Below are positions 9,011 to 17,232 of a stretch of DNA of 64,000 nucleotides, piece by piece. The translations under genes and the position numbers were made by a program. Each line of letters opens with the position of its first letter. Positions within the stretch are counted from its first letter, which is position 1. The stretch spans positions 1 through 64,000 of the forward strand of contig NZ_JAHTMW010000029.1 of the NCBI RefSeq assembly GCF_026236535.1. The letters are read 5' to 3'. The stretch comes from Streptomyces sp. SKN60 (lineage in GTDB: Bacteria; Actinomycetota; Actinomycetes; Streptomycetales; Streptomycetaceae). The notes beneath the pieces were generated by a model. The model had not been told where the DNA came from, made no database searches, and saw only the letters and a program-made list of their open reading frames with translations.

Positions 9011-9016
9011 TAGCGT
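9011..9016 (+). promoter_or_regulatory. -10 box of probable leaderless nucS promoter
   Basis: TAGCGT fits TANNNT and ends 8 bases before the nucS ATG; no Shine-Dalgarno sequence is seen. Confidence 0.5.
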
Positions 9017-9024
9017 TGCGGACC

Positions 9025-9696
9025 ATGCGTCTCGTCATTGCCCGCTGTTCCGTGGACTACGCGGGCCGGCTCACGGCCCACCTGCCCTCCGCTCCCCGTC
9101 TGATCCTCGTCAAGGCAGACGGCAGCGTCTCGATCCACGCGGACGACCGGGCGTACAAACCGCTCAACTGGATGTCCCCGCCGTGCACCCTCAAGGAGGG
9201 CGTCAACGGCGAGGAGGGCATCTGGACCGTGATCAACAAAGCGGGCGAGAAACTGATCATCACGATGGAGGAGATCCTCCACGACTCCTCGCACGAGCTG
9301 GGCGTCGACCCGGGTCTGATCAAGGACGGCGTGGAGGCGCACCTCCAGGAGCTGCTCGCCGACCGCATCGAGACCCTGGGCGAGGGCTGGACCCTGATCC
9401 GCCGCGAGTACCCGACGGCGATCGGCCCGGTGGACATCCTGTGCCGGGACTCCGACGGCGGCACGGTCGCGGTGGAGCTCAAGCGGCGCGGCGAGATCGA
9501 CGGCGTGGAGCAGCTGACCCGCTATCTGGAGCTGCTGAACCGCGACCCGCACCTGGCGCCGGTGAAGGGCATCTTCGCGGCGCAGGAGATCAAGCCGCAG
9601 GCCCGGGTGCTCGCGAACGACCGCGGCATCGACTGCGTGGTGCTCGACTACGACGCGCTGCGGGGCATCGAGGACGACAAGCTGCGCCTGTTCTGA
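9025..9696 (+). CDS. nucS: EndoMS/NucS mismatch-specific endonuclease
   Basis: A 223-residue protein, the usual length. The N-terminal half is the DNA-binding and dimerisation domain ([16 protein letters not shown]). The C-terminal RecB-like nuclease domain shows [22 protein letters not shown], giving the Asp and Glu-x-Lys metal site, then the QLTRYLELL helix. In actinobacteria, which lack MutS/MutL, NucS cuts both strands at mismatches and drives non-canonical mismatch repair with the beta clamp. The C-terminus (LRLF) resembles the clamp-contacting tail of the family. A bidirectional terminator follows at 9721. Confidence 0.95.
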   Translation: MRLVIARCSVDYAGRLTAHLPSAPRLILVKADGSVSIHADDRAYKPLNWMSPPCTLKEGVNGEEGIWTVINKAGEKLIITMEEILHDSSHELGVDPGLIKDGVEAHLQELLADRIETLGEGWTLIRREYPTAIGPVDILCRDSDGGTVAVELKRRGEIDGVEQLTRYLELLNRDPHLAPVKGIFAAQEIKPQARVLANDRGIDCVVLDYDALRGIEDDKLRLF

Positions 9697-9720
9697 CGCG
9701 CTTCCTGTTGTACGGGTGAG

Positions 9721-9750
9721 GGCCCGGGTGCGAGTGATCGCGCCCGGGCC
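9721..9750. terminator. Bidirectional terminator between nucS and the convergent ATPase gene
   Basis: Arms GGCCCGGGTGCGA (9721-9733) and TCGCGCCCGGGCC (9738-9750) pair with one G-T wobble around a GTGA loop. It lies between two convergent stop codons. Confidence 0.85.
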
Positions 9751-9764
9751 TTCGGCGTATTCCG

Positions 9765-12452
9765 TCAGAGGGTGGGGGCGGTCGAGTTCGTGGAGGCGGA
9801 GTTGCTGGGGCCCTCGGCGGTGCCGGTGGGAGCCGTCGTCGTCGGCGTGGGCGGCGGCGTGGTCGTGGGCGGCGGAGTCGTCGTGGCCGTCGGCGGCGGC
9901 GTCGTGGGCTGCGTCGTCTTCGTCGGCGAGGTCGTCGGCTTCGGCGGCTTCGTCGTCGCTGTCCTGCTCGGCGTCGGGCTGCCCGTCGCCGTCGGCGAGC
10001 CGGTCGGCGTCGGCGAGGTGCCGGCGGTGCCGGTCGCGCCCGGGCTCGGGGTGCCGGTCGCGGTCGGGGACGCCGGGTCGGCGGGGCTCGTTGTCGCGTC
10101 CTCGGTGGGCTCGGCGTCGTCGCCGCCGCCGTCGTCGAGGCCGGCGTCCTGGGTCGCGGTGCTGTCGGAGGTGACCGTGCCGGTGCCCGGGTCGTCGGCG
10201 TCGCCGGAGGTGAGGCCGAGGGTGACCACGGTGCCGAGGACGGCGACGAGTACGGCGCCCGCGCCGACGGCGGCGAGATTGCGGCGGGCCCCGGTGAGGA
10301 GGCCCTTGCGCAGGCCGCCGCCCTTGGCGGGCTCGCGGTCGTCGGGCGGGCCGACGACGACGGTCGCGGGCTCGTCGGTGAACGACGCGAAGGCGTCCAG
10401 GGAGGCCGAGGAGCCGGCCATGGGGCGCGCCGGGGCCGGCGAGGCGAGGTCCGGGAAGGCGGGCTTCACGGGCAGCGGGGCGGCCGCGGGTATGCCGCGC
10501 GGCGGCGAGGCGGGGCCCTCGCGGCGCGGCAGCGGCGCGGTGCGGGCGGTCGGCCCGGCGGACTTCCCGCCCGGCTGACCGGCCGGCCGGCCGCCCTGCT
10601 GTCCGGTCGGCTGTCCGATCGACGGTCCGATCGAGGGTCCGGTCTTCGGCAGGGGCGTGGTCTTCGCGAACGAGGCCGGCTCGGGCTCGGCGTCCACCGG
10701 GGCGGCCTGGCCGGTGAGGTCGGCGACCAGGGCGAGGGCGCGGCGGCCGGCGACGGTGCCGCGCTTGTCGGCGAGGGCGCCGCGCATGCCGATGGAGGCC
10801 TCCAGCTCGGCGCGGGCCCGCTGGAGACTGCCGCGGCAGAGCGCGAGGACGCCCAACTCGTGGTGGAACCAGGCCTCTTCGGCGACCTCGCCGGCCTGGC
10901 GGGCGGCGCCCTGGCCGCCGCGCAGGGCCCGCTCCCAGGCGCTCCAGTGCAGGCCCGCGGCGAAGGCGGGGGCGGCGGCGCGGGCGAGCAGGACGGCGGT
11001 GGCCGGGTGTTCGGGGGCGGTGCCCGGGGACAGCGCGGCAAGGGCGGCGAGCAGCGAGTCGGCCTCGGCGGTCGCGCGCTCGGGGGTGACCGAGGGGTGG
11101 CCGGCCCACCAGGCGTAGTGCTGGGCGACGGCGTGGGCGCGGCCGAGCGGGTCGGGCTCGTAGTTCTGGGCGACCAGCTGGGTGAGGACGCCGGCGGCGA
11201 GGCGGTAGCGGGTGCCGACCGGGGAGAGCAGTCCGCAGGCCATGAGTTCGCCGACGGCGGCGTCGGCGTGGGTGTCGCCGACGAGCGCGGGCAGATGGGC
11301 CTGGTGCGGGACCTCGCCGCCGAGGGCGACGGCGAGCCGCAGGGTGTCCTGGGCGGCGCGGCTGAGCCGGGAGGCGAGCAGCACGGCGGGGGCGGCGCCC
11401 TCGCCGAGGCTCGGCAGCGGCACCTCGCGCAGTTCGACGTCGGGGTCGTCGACGCCGGCGGCCGGAGCCGGAGCCTGGGCGGTGCTGCCGTTGGTGCCGC
11501 CGCCGGGGTTGCCGAAGGCCTCCTCCAGGGCACCGAAGGCGTCGAACTCGGCGGGGCCGACGCGCAGCCGGTCGCGCTGCCGGAGCAGGGCGCCCGCCTG
11601 GACGAAGCGGAGCGGCAGGCCCTCGGACTCGAACCAGAGGTCGCCGGCCCAGTTGACCTCGTCGTCGGTGAGGGCGCGGCCGGTGGCGTGCTCCAGGAGC
11701 TCGACGGCGGCGGCGCGGGCGAGTCCGGTCAGGGCGACCTCTTCGAGGCCGGCCTCGGCCGAGGGCGCGGCTGTGTCCGGGGTGGCGCCGAAGAGGAAGG
11801 CGCAGTCGGGGGTGGCGGCGAGCAGTTCGTCGAGGGCGGCGCCGCCGAACTCCAGGTCGTCGACGACGACGATGGCGCCGATGCGGCGGACCTCCAGGAG
11901 GAGTTCCTCGCGGTCGGGCCGGAAGCCGGGGGCGTACTGGACGGCGTGGAAGAGCTCGTACAGGAGGTCGGTGGGCGTGCGGTGGTGGCCGGAGAGCCGG
12001 ACGACGCCGTCGGGGGCGACCTTGCCGCACTCGGCGGCGACCGCGTCGAGGAGCCGGGTGCGGCCGGAGCCGGCGGGGCCGGTGAGCCGGGCGGAGCGGC
12101 CCCGGGTGAGGTGCTGTACGAGGGTGTCGCGCTGCTCGTCGCGTTCGAGCAGCGGCAGGGCGGGCGCCGCGGGGCCCGGCGGTACGGGCGGGGCGGCGGC
12201 GCGGGCGGCCTCGGCGCGCTCCGGCGCGGTCCTGCGCCGCGGTGCCTTCGGCTGATCCGCGGGCGGACACACCTCGATCTCGCTGCCGTCGAGCGGGTTG
12301 ACGGTGAGCAGGAGGCCGCCGGAGACCAGCCGGGCGGTGCGCACGCGGGCGGGGGCGGTGGACACGGGGGCGGGTGCGGCGGGGCCGGGGCGCACGTCCT
12401 CGCCCTCGGCGGCGTGACCGTATTCCTCGGGTCCCCGGTTGATCGGGTCCAT
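9765..12452 (-). CDS. Large membrane-anchored AAA/STAND-like ATPase with Thr/Pro-rich outer tail
   Basis: An 895-residue protein. Residues 1-125 are mostly disordered with a short conserved patch (LLLTVNPLDGSEIEVCPP). An ATPase domain follows with LTGPAGSGRTRLL as P-loop and IGAIVVVDDLEFGG as Walker B, then helical repeats to about residue 620. One transmembrane helix (LAAVGAGAVLVAVLGTVVTLG) near residue 755 leads to an outside tail of about 120 residues dominated by Thr, Pro and Ser. The P-loop lysine is replaced by arginine. The ATG at 12452 has GGGAG nearby. The architecture suggests an inward signalling ATPase with a wall-spanning tail; the role is not established. Confidence 0.72.
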   Translation of the reverse strand: MDPINRGPEEYGHAAEGEDVRPGPAAPAPVSTAPARVRTARLVSGGLLLTVNPLDGSEIEVCPPADQPKAPRRRTAPERAEAARAAAPPVPPGPAAPALPLLERDEQRDTLVQHLTRGRSARLTGPAGSGRTRLLDAVAAECGKVAPDGVVRLSGHHRTPTDLLYELFHAVQYAPGFRPDREELLLEVRRIGAIVVVDDLEFGGAALDELLAATPDCAFLFGATPDTAAPSAEAGLEEVALTGLARAAAVELLEHATGRALTDDEVNWAGDLWFESEGLPLRFVQAGALLRQRDRLRVGPAEFDAFGALEEAFGNPGGGTNGSTAQAPAPAAGVDDPDVELREVPLPSLGEGAAPAVLLASRLSRAAQDTLRLAVALGGEVPHQAHLPALVGDTHADAAVGELMACGLLSPVGTRYRLAAGVLTQLVAQNYEPDPLGRAHAVAQHYAWWAGHPSVTPERATAEADSLLAALAALSPGTAPEHPATAVLLARAAAPAFAAGLHWSAWERALRGGQGAARQAGEVAEEAWFHHELGVLALCRGSLQRARAELEASIGMRGALADKRGTVAGRRALALVADLTGQAAPVDAEPEPASFAKTTPLPKTGPSIGPSIGQPTGQQGGRPAGQPGGKSAGPTARTAPLPRREGPASPPRGIPAAAPLPVKPAFPDLASPAPARPMAGSSASLDAFASFTDEPATVVVGPPDDREPAKGGGLRKGLLTGARRNLAAVGAGAVLVAVLGTVVTLGLTSGDADDPGTGTVTSDSTATQDAGLDDGGGDDAEPTEDATTSPADPASPTATGTPSPGATGTAGTSPTPTGSPTATGSPTPSRTATTKPPKPTTSPTKTTQPTTPPPTATTTPPPTTTPPPTPTTTAPTGTAEGPSNSASTNSTAPTL

Positions 12453-12643
12453 GGTCCAAGCTCCCAAGCGGCGGGCGATGTGCAGGCGAGCCGACCCTAG
12501 ACGGTTGTCCGGGTCCCGTGAACATCCGGGGGGCGGTGGAGACCAAGACGTCACGGTCTTGTGAGGATTGGGTGTGACGCGTGGTTCGCACAGGTGCTTC
12601 ACAGCCGCGTGTCACGGCCGTGACCTGTGTGCCAGGGAGTGTT

Positions 12644-12679
12644 CGATCAGACGCGAGGAAGCGATCAGACGCGAGGAAG
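12644..12679. repeat. 18-bp tandem duplication over the STAS gene stop codon
   Basis: CGATCAGACGCGAGGAAG is present twice, 12644-12661 and 12662-12679. The stop codon of the STAS gene (12665-12667) lies within the second copy, so the gene's last codons and stop are repeated just after it. Confidence 0.9.
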
Positions 12680-12988
12680 CGATTCCGCTGCGAGCCCGCC
12701 CTCGATCGCGAGGATGCGGTGCAGCCGGGTGGCGACGAGGAGGCGCTGCATCTGCGGCGGCACTCCGCGGAGCACGAGCCGGCGGCCGCAGCGGCCGGCC
12801 CGCCGGTGGGCGCCCATGATGACGCCGAGTCCGGTGGCGTCCCAGGAGTCGAGGCCGGTCAGGTCGAGCACGAGGTCGCCGACTCCGTCGTCGACCGCCG
12901 TGTGCAGGACCGTTCGGGCGTCAGCCGCGCTGCGGACGTCGAGGCGGCCCCCGACGACCAGCTCGGCGTCGTCGCCCCTGATGTGCAT
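12665..12988 (-). CDS. STAS-domain protein, anti-sigma factor antagonist type
   Basis: A 107-residue single STAS domain. It opens MHIRGDDAELVVGGRLDVRS and carries LVLDLTGLDSWDATGLGVIM, the loop that in SpoIIAA/RsbV holds the phosphorylated Ser or Thr. Here the usual DxS(S/T)G is DATG, so the accepting Ser is replaced by Ala followed by Thr; phosphorylation could shift to Thr or be lost. No kinase or sigma gene is adjacent. The ATG at 12988 is preferred over an upstream GTG region because the conserved strand begins there. A 245-bp spacer to the dehydrogenase gene holds no other gene. Confidence 0.8.
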   Translation of the reverse strand: MHIRGDDAELVVGGRLDVRSAADARTVLHTAVDDGVGDLVLDLTGLDSWDATGLGVIMGAHRRAGRCGRRLVLRGVPPQMQRLLVATRLHRILAIEGGLAAESLPRV

Positions 12989-13233
12989 ATGCGCTCCCCG
13001 AGAGTGCTCCGTGTCGTGTGCCCGTCTTCGCAACGCTTGACTGTCTGACTGCCGCATCGGCAGAAGCGTTGCGCCTTGTAAGCGAACCGATATCGAAATT
13101 CACCCCTGGGGGCGATGGCGCCGGGGCGGTCGGACCCCAGTGCGGGAATCGGTGCGCCACCCCGGCGGCAGGGCGCGCCGTGCGGAGCGCCCTGGGGCGC
13201 GCCTGGTGGAGCGCCCCGTGTCCGGTCGAGGTG

Positions 13234-14082
13234 TCAGTACGTGTAGAAGCCCTGCCCGCTCTTGCGGCCGATGTCACCCGCGTCCACCATCCGGCGCATC
13301 AGCTCCGGCGGCGCGAACTTCTCGTCCTGGGACTCCGTGTAGATGTTGTTCGTGGCGTTGACGAGGATGTCGACGCCGGTGAGGTCGGCGGTGGCGAGCG
13401 GGCCCATCGCGTGACCGAAGCCCAGCTTGCAGGCGATGTCGATGTCCTCGGCGGTGGCCACGCCCGACTCGTAGAGCTTGGCGGCCTCGACGACGAGCGC
13501 CGAGATGAGGCGGGTGGTGACGAAGCCGGCCACGTCGCGGTTGACGACGATGCAGGTCTTGCCGACGGACTCGGCGAACTCCCGTGCGGTGGCGAGGGTC
13601 TCGTCGCTGGTCTTGTAGCCGCGGACGAGCTCGACGAGCTGCATCATCGGGACCGGCGAGAAGAAGTGGACGCCGACCACGGCCTCCGGACGCTCCGTCA
13701 CCGCGGCGATCTTGGTGATCGGGATGGCGGAGGTGTTGGAGGCGAGGACCGCGCCGTCCTTGGCGATCTTGTCGAGGGAGCGGAAGATCTCGTGCTTGAC
13801 CTCCAGCTTCTCGAAGACGGCCTCGACCACGATGTCGGCGTCGGCGACGGCGTCGAGCTCGGTGGTGGCGGTGATCCGCCCGAGCGCGGCCTCGGCCTCG
13901 GCGGCCGCCATCTTCCCCTTGGCGACGAAGCGCTCGTACGAGGTCTTGACGGCGTCCGTGCCCCGGGTCAGCGCGGCGTCGGTGACGTCGCGCAGCACGA
14001 CGTCCCAGCCTGCCTGGGCCGAGACCTGCGCGATGCCGGACCCCATGAGTCCGGCTCCGATGACGGCGAGCTTCCTGGCCAC
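13234..14082 (-). CDS. 3-hydroxybutyryl-CoA dehydrogenase
   Basis: A 282-residue NAD-dependent 3-hydroxyacyl-CoA dehydrogenase of the short single-function class, the normal length. The Rossmann motif GAGLMGSGIA is at residue 9, the catalytic histidine is in VGVHFFSPVPMM, and the conserved NTSAIPI and GFGHAMGPLATADLTG stretches are present. It oxidises or reduces 3-hydroxybutyryl-CoA in short-chain acyl-CoA metabolism, including butyryl-CoA and ethylmalonyl-CoA routes. The GTG at 14082 with GAGGGG upstream gives the family N-terminus. The next gene is divergent, 221 bp away. Confidence 0.93.
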   Translation of the reverse strand: MARKLAVIGAGLMGSGIAQVSAQAGWDVVLRDVTDAALTRGTDAVKTSYERFVAKGKMAAAEAEAALGRITATTELDAVADADIVVEAVFEKLEVKHEIFRSLDKIAKDGAVLASNTSAIPITKIAAVTERPEAVVGVHFFSPVPMMQLVELVRGYKTSDETLATAREFAESVGKTCIVVNRDVAGFVTTRLISALVVEAAKLYESGVATAEDIDIACKLGFGHAMGPLATADLTGVDILVNATNNIYTESQDEKFAPPELMRRMVDAGDIGRKSGQGFYTY

Positions 14083-14243
14083 TACTTCCACCCCTCGATG
14101 CCTCAACAACTGTTCACTTCTGGCTCTTCGGCGGAGATTAGCGGGCGGCGGGCGCCATGTGACCGCTAAGTAAGCCACGTCACGCCCGGTTTGACGGACG
14201 TCACACTCACGACACCCCCGGCTTGGCCGGATCCGCGTCACGA

Positions 14244-14262
14244 TATACCCCCTGGGGGTATA
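14244..14262. promoter_or_regulatory. Perfect CsoR-type palindrome over a promoter
   Basis: TATACCCCCTGGGGGTATA is a perfect 19-bp inverted repeat with the C-tract/G-tract layout of CsoR/CstR-family operators (copper or persulfide sensing repressors). A -10-like TAGAGT (14261-14266) overlaps its right edge, so a bound repressor would block transcription of the operon starting at 14304. No csoR-like gene is in the window. Confidence 0.72.
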
Positions 14263-14303
14263 GAGTCTGCTGGGAGTCGAGTGACGAACGGGAGGAGGCC
14301 GCC

Positions 14304-15205
14304 ATGCGCCGGTTCGCCCCGCGCGCCGTCCAGGCGCCGCTGCTGCTGTTGACCGGCATGGTCAGCCTTCAGTGCGGCACGGCGTTCGCCAAGACACTTT
14401 TCGCCCACATCGGACCTCATGCCGCGACCCTGCTGCGGCTGTTGATCTCCGCCGCGCTGCTGTGTCTGTTCTCCCGGCCCGCCGTACGGCTGCTGCGCAG
14501 CCACTGGCGGCTGCTCCTGCCGAGGCGACCTCCCGGCTCCCGCTCGGCGTGGTGGTCACCATCGAGTACAGCGGGCCGCTGCTACTCGCCGCGCTCACCT
14601 CGCGGCGGGCGCTCGACCGCCTGTGGGTGCTGCTCGCCGCCGCCGGGCTGCTCGTCCTGGGCGGCACCCGGGGTCTGGACGACCCGGTCGGCCTCGCCGC
14701 CGCGCTGCTCACCGGGGCGGCGCTGACCGGCTACATCCTGCTCGGCGCCCGGGTCGGGCGGGCCGTGCCGGGCGGCGCGGGCCTGGCCCTCGGGCTCACC
14801 GTCGCCGCCGTGCTCGCGCTGCCCACCGCCCCGCTGCTCGGCATCCCGCCGCTCGGCGCCCTCCTGGAGCCGGCCGTGCTCGGCGCGGCGCTCGCCGTGG
14901 CCGTACTGACCACGGTGATCCCGTTCTCGCTGGAGTTCGCCGCGCTGCGGCGGCTGCCGCCCCGGGTCTTCGCCGTGCTCTCCACGGTCGAGCCGGTCAT
15001 CGCCGCGCTGGCCGGCCTCGCCCTGCTCGGCGAGCACCTCTCGGGCGCCCAGTGGGCCGCCGTGCTGTGCGTCGTCGGCGCCGCGCTCGGCACCGGCATC
15101 GGCGCGGCCGGCGCCGGCGCGGAGCCCACGCCACCCGCGTCCCCCTCCCCCGCACCAACCGATCGATCCCCTTCCCGGAAAGAGAACGGAGTGCACCAGA
15201 CATGA
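14304..15205 (+). pseudogene. EamA/RhtA-type transporter gene broken by an internal deletion and frameshift
   Basis: The start at 14304 has a GGAGGAGG ribosome binding site and encodes FAPRAVQAPLLLLTGMVSLQ, helix 1, then helix 2 and RLLRSHWRLLLP. Beyond about 14525 this frame loses sense, while another frame continues the same family from EATSRLPLGVVVTIEYSGPL to the C-terminus at 15205. From the known EamA layout, helix 3 and the short segment before EATSRLPLG are missing, about 15-20 codons by inference, with a net shift of frame. The stop overlaps the next start (ATGA at 15202), showing the original operon structure. EamA proteins export amino acids or metabolites. Confidence 0.82.
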
Positions 15206-15996
15206 GCCTGACGACCCTTCACACGAGCACGAGCACGAGCACGGCCGCGACCGAGGCCGCCGCCGCCCGCGTCGCGCCCCTCCTGGAGACCGTCTCCCGC
15301 ACCACCCGCTCGGCCGTCCTGATCGCCGGCGGCTACTTCGACACGGCCGCCGGCATCGGCGCCTTCTCACGGAACTCCTTCGCCCTGGGCCTGGAGACCG
15401 GCCGCGCGGCCCGCCGGCTGCACCGCGGCAACAAGGTGGTCCACGACGTCATCGTCAACGACCTCGGCATGTCCTGTTCCACCGACGTCTGCACGGTCCC
15501 GGCCCCGGGCTCGCCCGCCCCCGAGGCGCTCGACCTCGCCCCGCTCGACGCGGCCGCCGCCGCGGCCGGGGTCGCGTACTCCGTCACCCGCGAACGCACC
15601 CTGCGCAACCGCGCCGCCCGCGCGATGAAACCGGCGCTGCGGGCACCGGAACTCGACCCGCCGTTCGCCCGCGAGGGCGACGAGATCCTGTTCCGCTCCC
15701 GGACGTACGCCAAGGTGCTCGCCGGTGTCATGAAGGACGACCACGTGGTGCCGCGCTGCCCGCTGATCGTCGCCGAGTACTTCGCCCGCTACTTCGCGCG
15801 CCTTCGCGCCTTTCCCGACTGCGCCCGCCGCCATGTCATCGACATCAACTCGCTCGCCGACCGGGACAAGGTGACCAAGGGCGCGGAGATCTATCTGCGC
15901 ACCCAGGGCACCCCCGAGGAGGAGATCGTGCTGGTCTTCGCCGACGCGGAGTGCACGGATCCGATCGCCCTGCCGTACACCGCGCAGGACTTCTGA
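15202..15996 (+). CDS. Unrecognised cysteine-containing protein in the CsoR-box operon
   Basis: A 264-residue protein I cannot assign. After a Thr/Ser/Ala-rich start of about 20 residues comes a soluble domain with SAVLIAGGYFDTAAGIGAFS, GNKVVHDVIVNDLGMSC, FRSRTYAKVLAGVMKDD and LIVAEYFARYFARL. Cysteines occur in SCSTDVC, PRCPL, DCARRH and AECTD; the first two are close enough for metal or disulfide chemistry. It starts inside the stop of the broken transporter and precedes a cysteine desulfurase by 47 bp, so a role in sulfur or metal handling is possible but only inferred. It is the only unbroken gene of the operon. Confidence 0.65.
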   Translation: MSLTTLHTSTSTSTAATEAAAARVAPLLETVSRTTRSAVLIAGGYFDTAAGIGAFSRNSFALGLETGRAARRLHRGNKVVHDVIVNDLGMSCSTDVCTVPAPGSPAPEALDLAPLDAAAAAAGVAYSVTRERTLRNRAARAMKPALRAPELDPPFAREGDEILFRSRTYAKVLAGVMKDDHVVPRCPLIVAEYFARYFARLRAFPDCARRHVIDINSLADRDKVTKGAEIYLRTQGTPEEEIVLVFADAECTDPIALPYTAQDF

Positions 15997-16043
15997 GCAT
16001 CCGTCACACGGCAATCCGTCATACAGCGCGAGGGGACAGCGAC

Positions 16044-17232
16044 ATGGCAACGATCTATCTCGACCACCAGGCGACCACCCCGATGGACCCGGCGGTCGCC
16101 GCGGCGATGCTGACGGCCGCCACCGAGTGCTTCGCCAATCCGTCCAGCCCGCACGCGGCCGGCATCCGGGCCTTCCGCGAGGTCGAGCGGGCCCGCGGCA
16201 CGGTGGCCCGGTTCCTCGGGGCGGGGCGCAGCGAGATCTACTTCACCTCGGGCGCGACCGAGGGCAACAACCTGGCGGTCAAGGGGCGGCGGGCCGGACG
16301 CCGCCCGGCCGCCGGCCCGGCCGCGGCATGTGATCACCACGGCGGTGGAGCACAAGTCCGTGCTCGACACCTGCCGTTCGCTGCGCGCGGCGGGCCACGA
16401 GGTGACCGTGCTCCCGGTGGACGCGGCGGGCCGGGTGGACCCGGCGGCGGTGGCGGCGGCGTTACGCCCCGAGACCGCCCTGGTATCGGTGATGCTGGCG
16501 AACAACGAGATCGCGACGGTCCAGCCGGTGGCCGCGATCGCCGAGCTCACCCGGGCGGCCGGGGTGCCGCTGCACTGCGACGCGACCCAGGGCGTCGGCA
16601 CGCTCGCGGTGGACGTGCGCGCGCTCGGCGTGGACCTGCTGACCTTCTCCGGGCACAAGATCTACGGCCCCAAGGGCGTGGGCGTGCTCTACGTGTCGAA
16701 CGCGCTGTCCGACCGGGCCCCGCTGGCGCCGCTGCTGCACGGCGGCGGCCAGGAGCGCGGGCTGCGGGCGGGCACCCTCAACACCGCGGCGGTGATCGGT
16801 CTGGCGACGGCGGTCGAGCTGCTCGCGGCGGGCCGCGAGCGGGAGGCGGCGCGCCTCGCCGGCCTGCGGGCCTGGTTCCTCGCGGAGCTGGCCGGGCTCG
16901 TGCCGTACACGCTCAACAGCGGGACGGACGAGGGCTTCCTGCCGCAGGCGGTGAACCTGTCCTTCGCGGGCGCGGACGCGCAGCAGCTGCTCCTGGAGGT
17001 GACGGAGGTGGCCGTGTCCTCGGGCTCGGCGTGCAACAGCTCCGCGCAGGAGCCCTCGCACGTGCTGTCCGCGATCGGGCTGGCGCCGGAGCGGATCCGG
17101 GGCAGCATCCGGGTGGGCTTCGGCCGGTTCTCCACGGAGGAGGAGGCGGTACGGGCGGCCCGCGCGCTCGCGGCGGGGGTACGGGCCTCCGGCGGCGTGG
17201 CAGCGGCTCAGCCGGCCGGGCGCACCGCGTAG
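16044..17232 (+). pseudogene. Cysteine desulfurase (NifS/IscS-like) with a frameshift
   Basis: The first frame, from the ATG at 16044, carries YLDHQATTPMDPAV, NPSSPHAAG and TSGATEGNN, the PLP-binding N-terminal part. Near 16300-16325, in a C/G-rich run, sense switches to another frame (one extra base), which gives VITTAVEHKSV, the PLP lysine loop FSGHKIYGPKGVG and the active cysteine in SSGSACNSSAQEPSHVL up to the stop at 17232. Rejoined it would be about 396 residues, normal for group I desulfurases. These enzymes take sulfur from cysteine for Fe-S and thiocofactors. The break may be real or a sequencing error in the homopolymer-like run. Confidence 0.83.

Noticed and set aside
8326-12615. 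A minus-strand open frame of over 1,400 codons across several genes
   Set aside because: High GC leaves few stop codons. It covers nucS and the 895-aa ATPase in wrong frames and is dominated by Arg and Pro.
16290-16335. Programmed frameshift in the cysteine desulfurase gene
   Set aside because: No slippery heptamer plus pseudoknot is evident and no such mechanism is known for this family. Mutation or sequencing error is simpler, especially with a broken neighbour gene.
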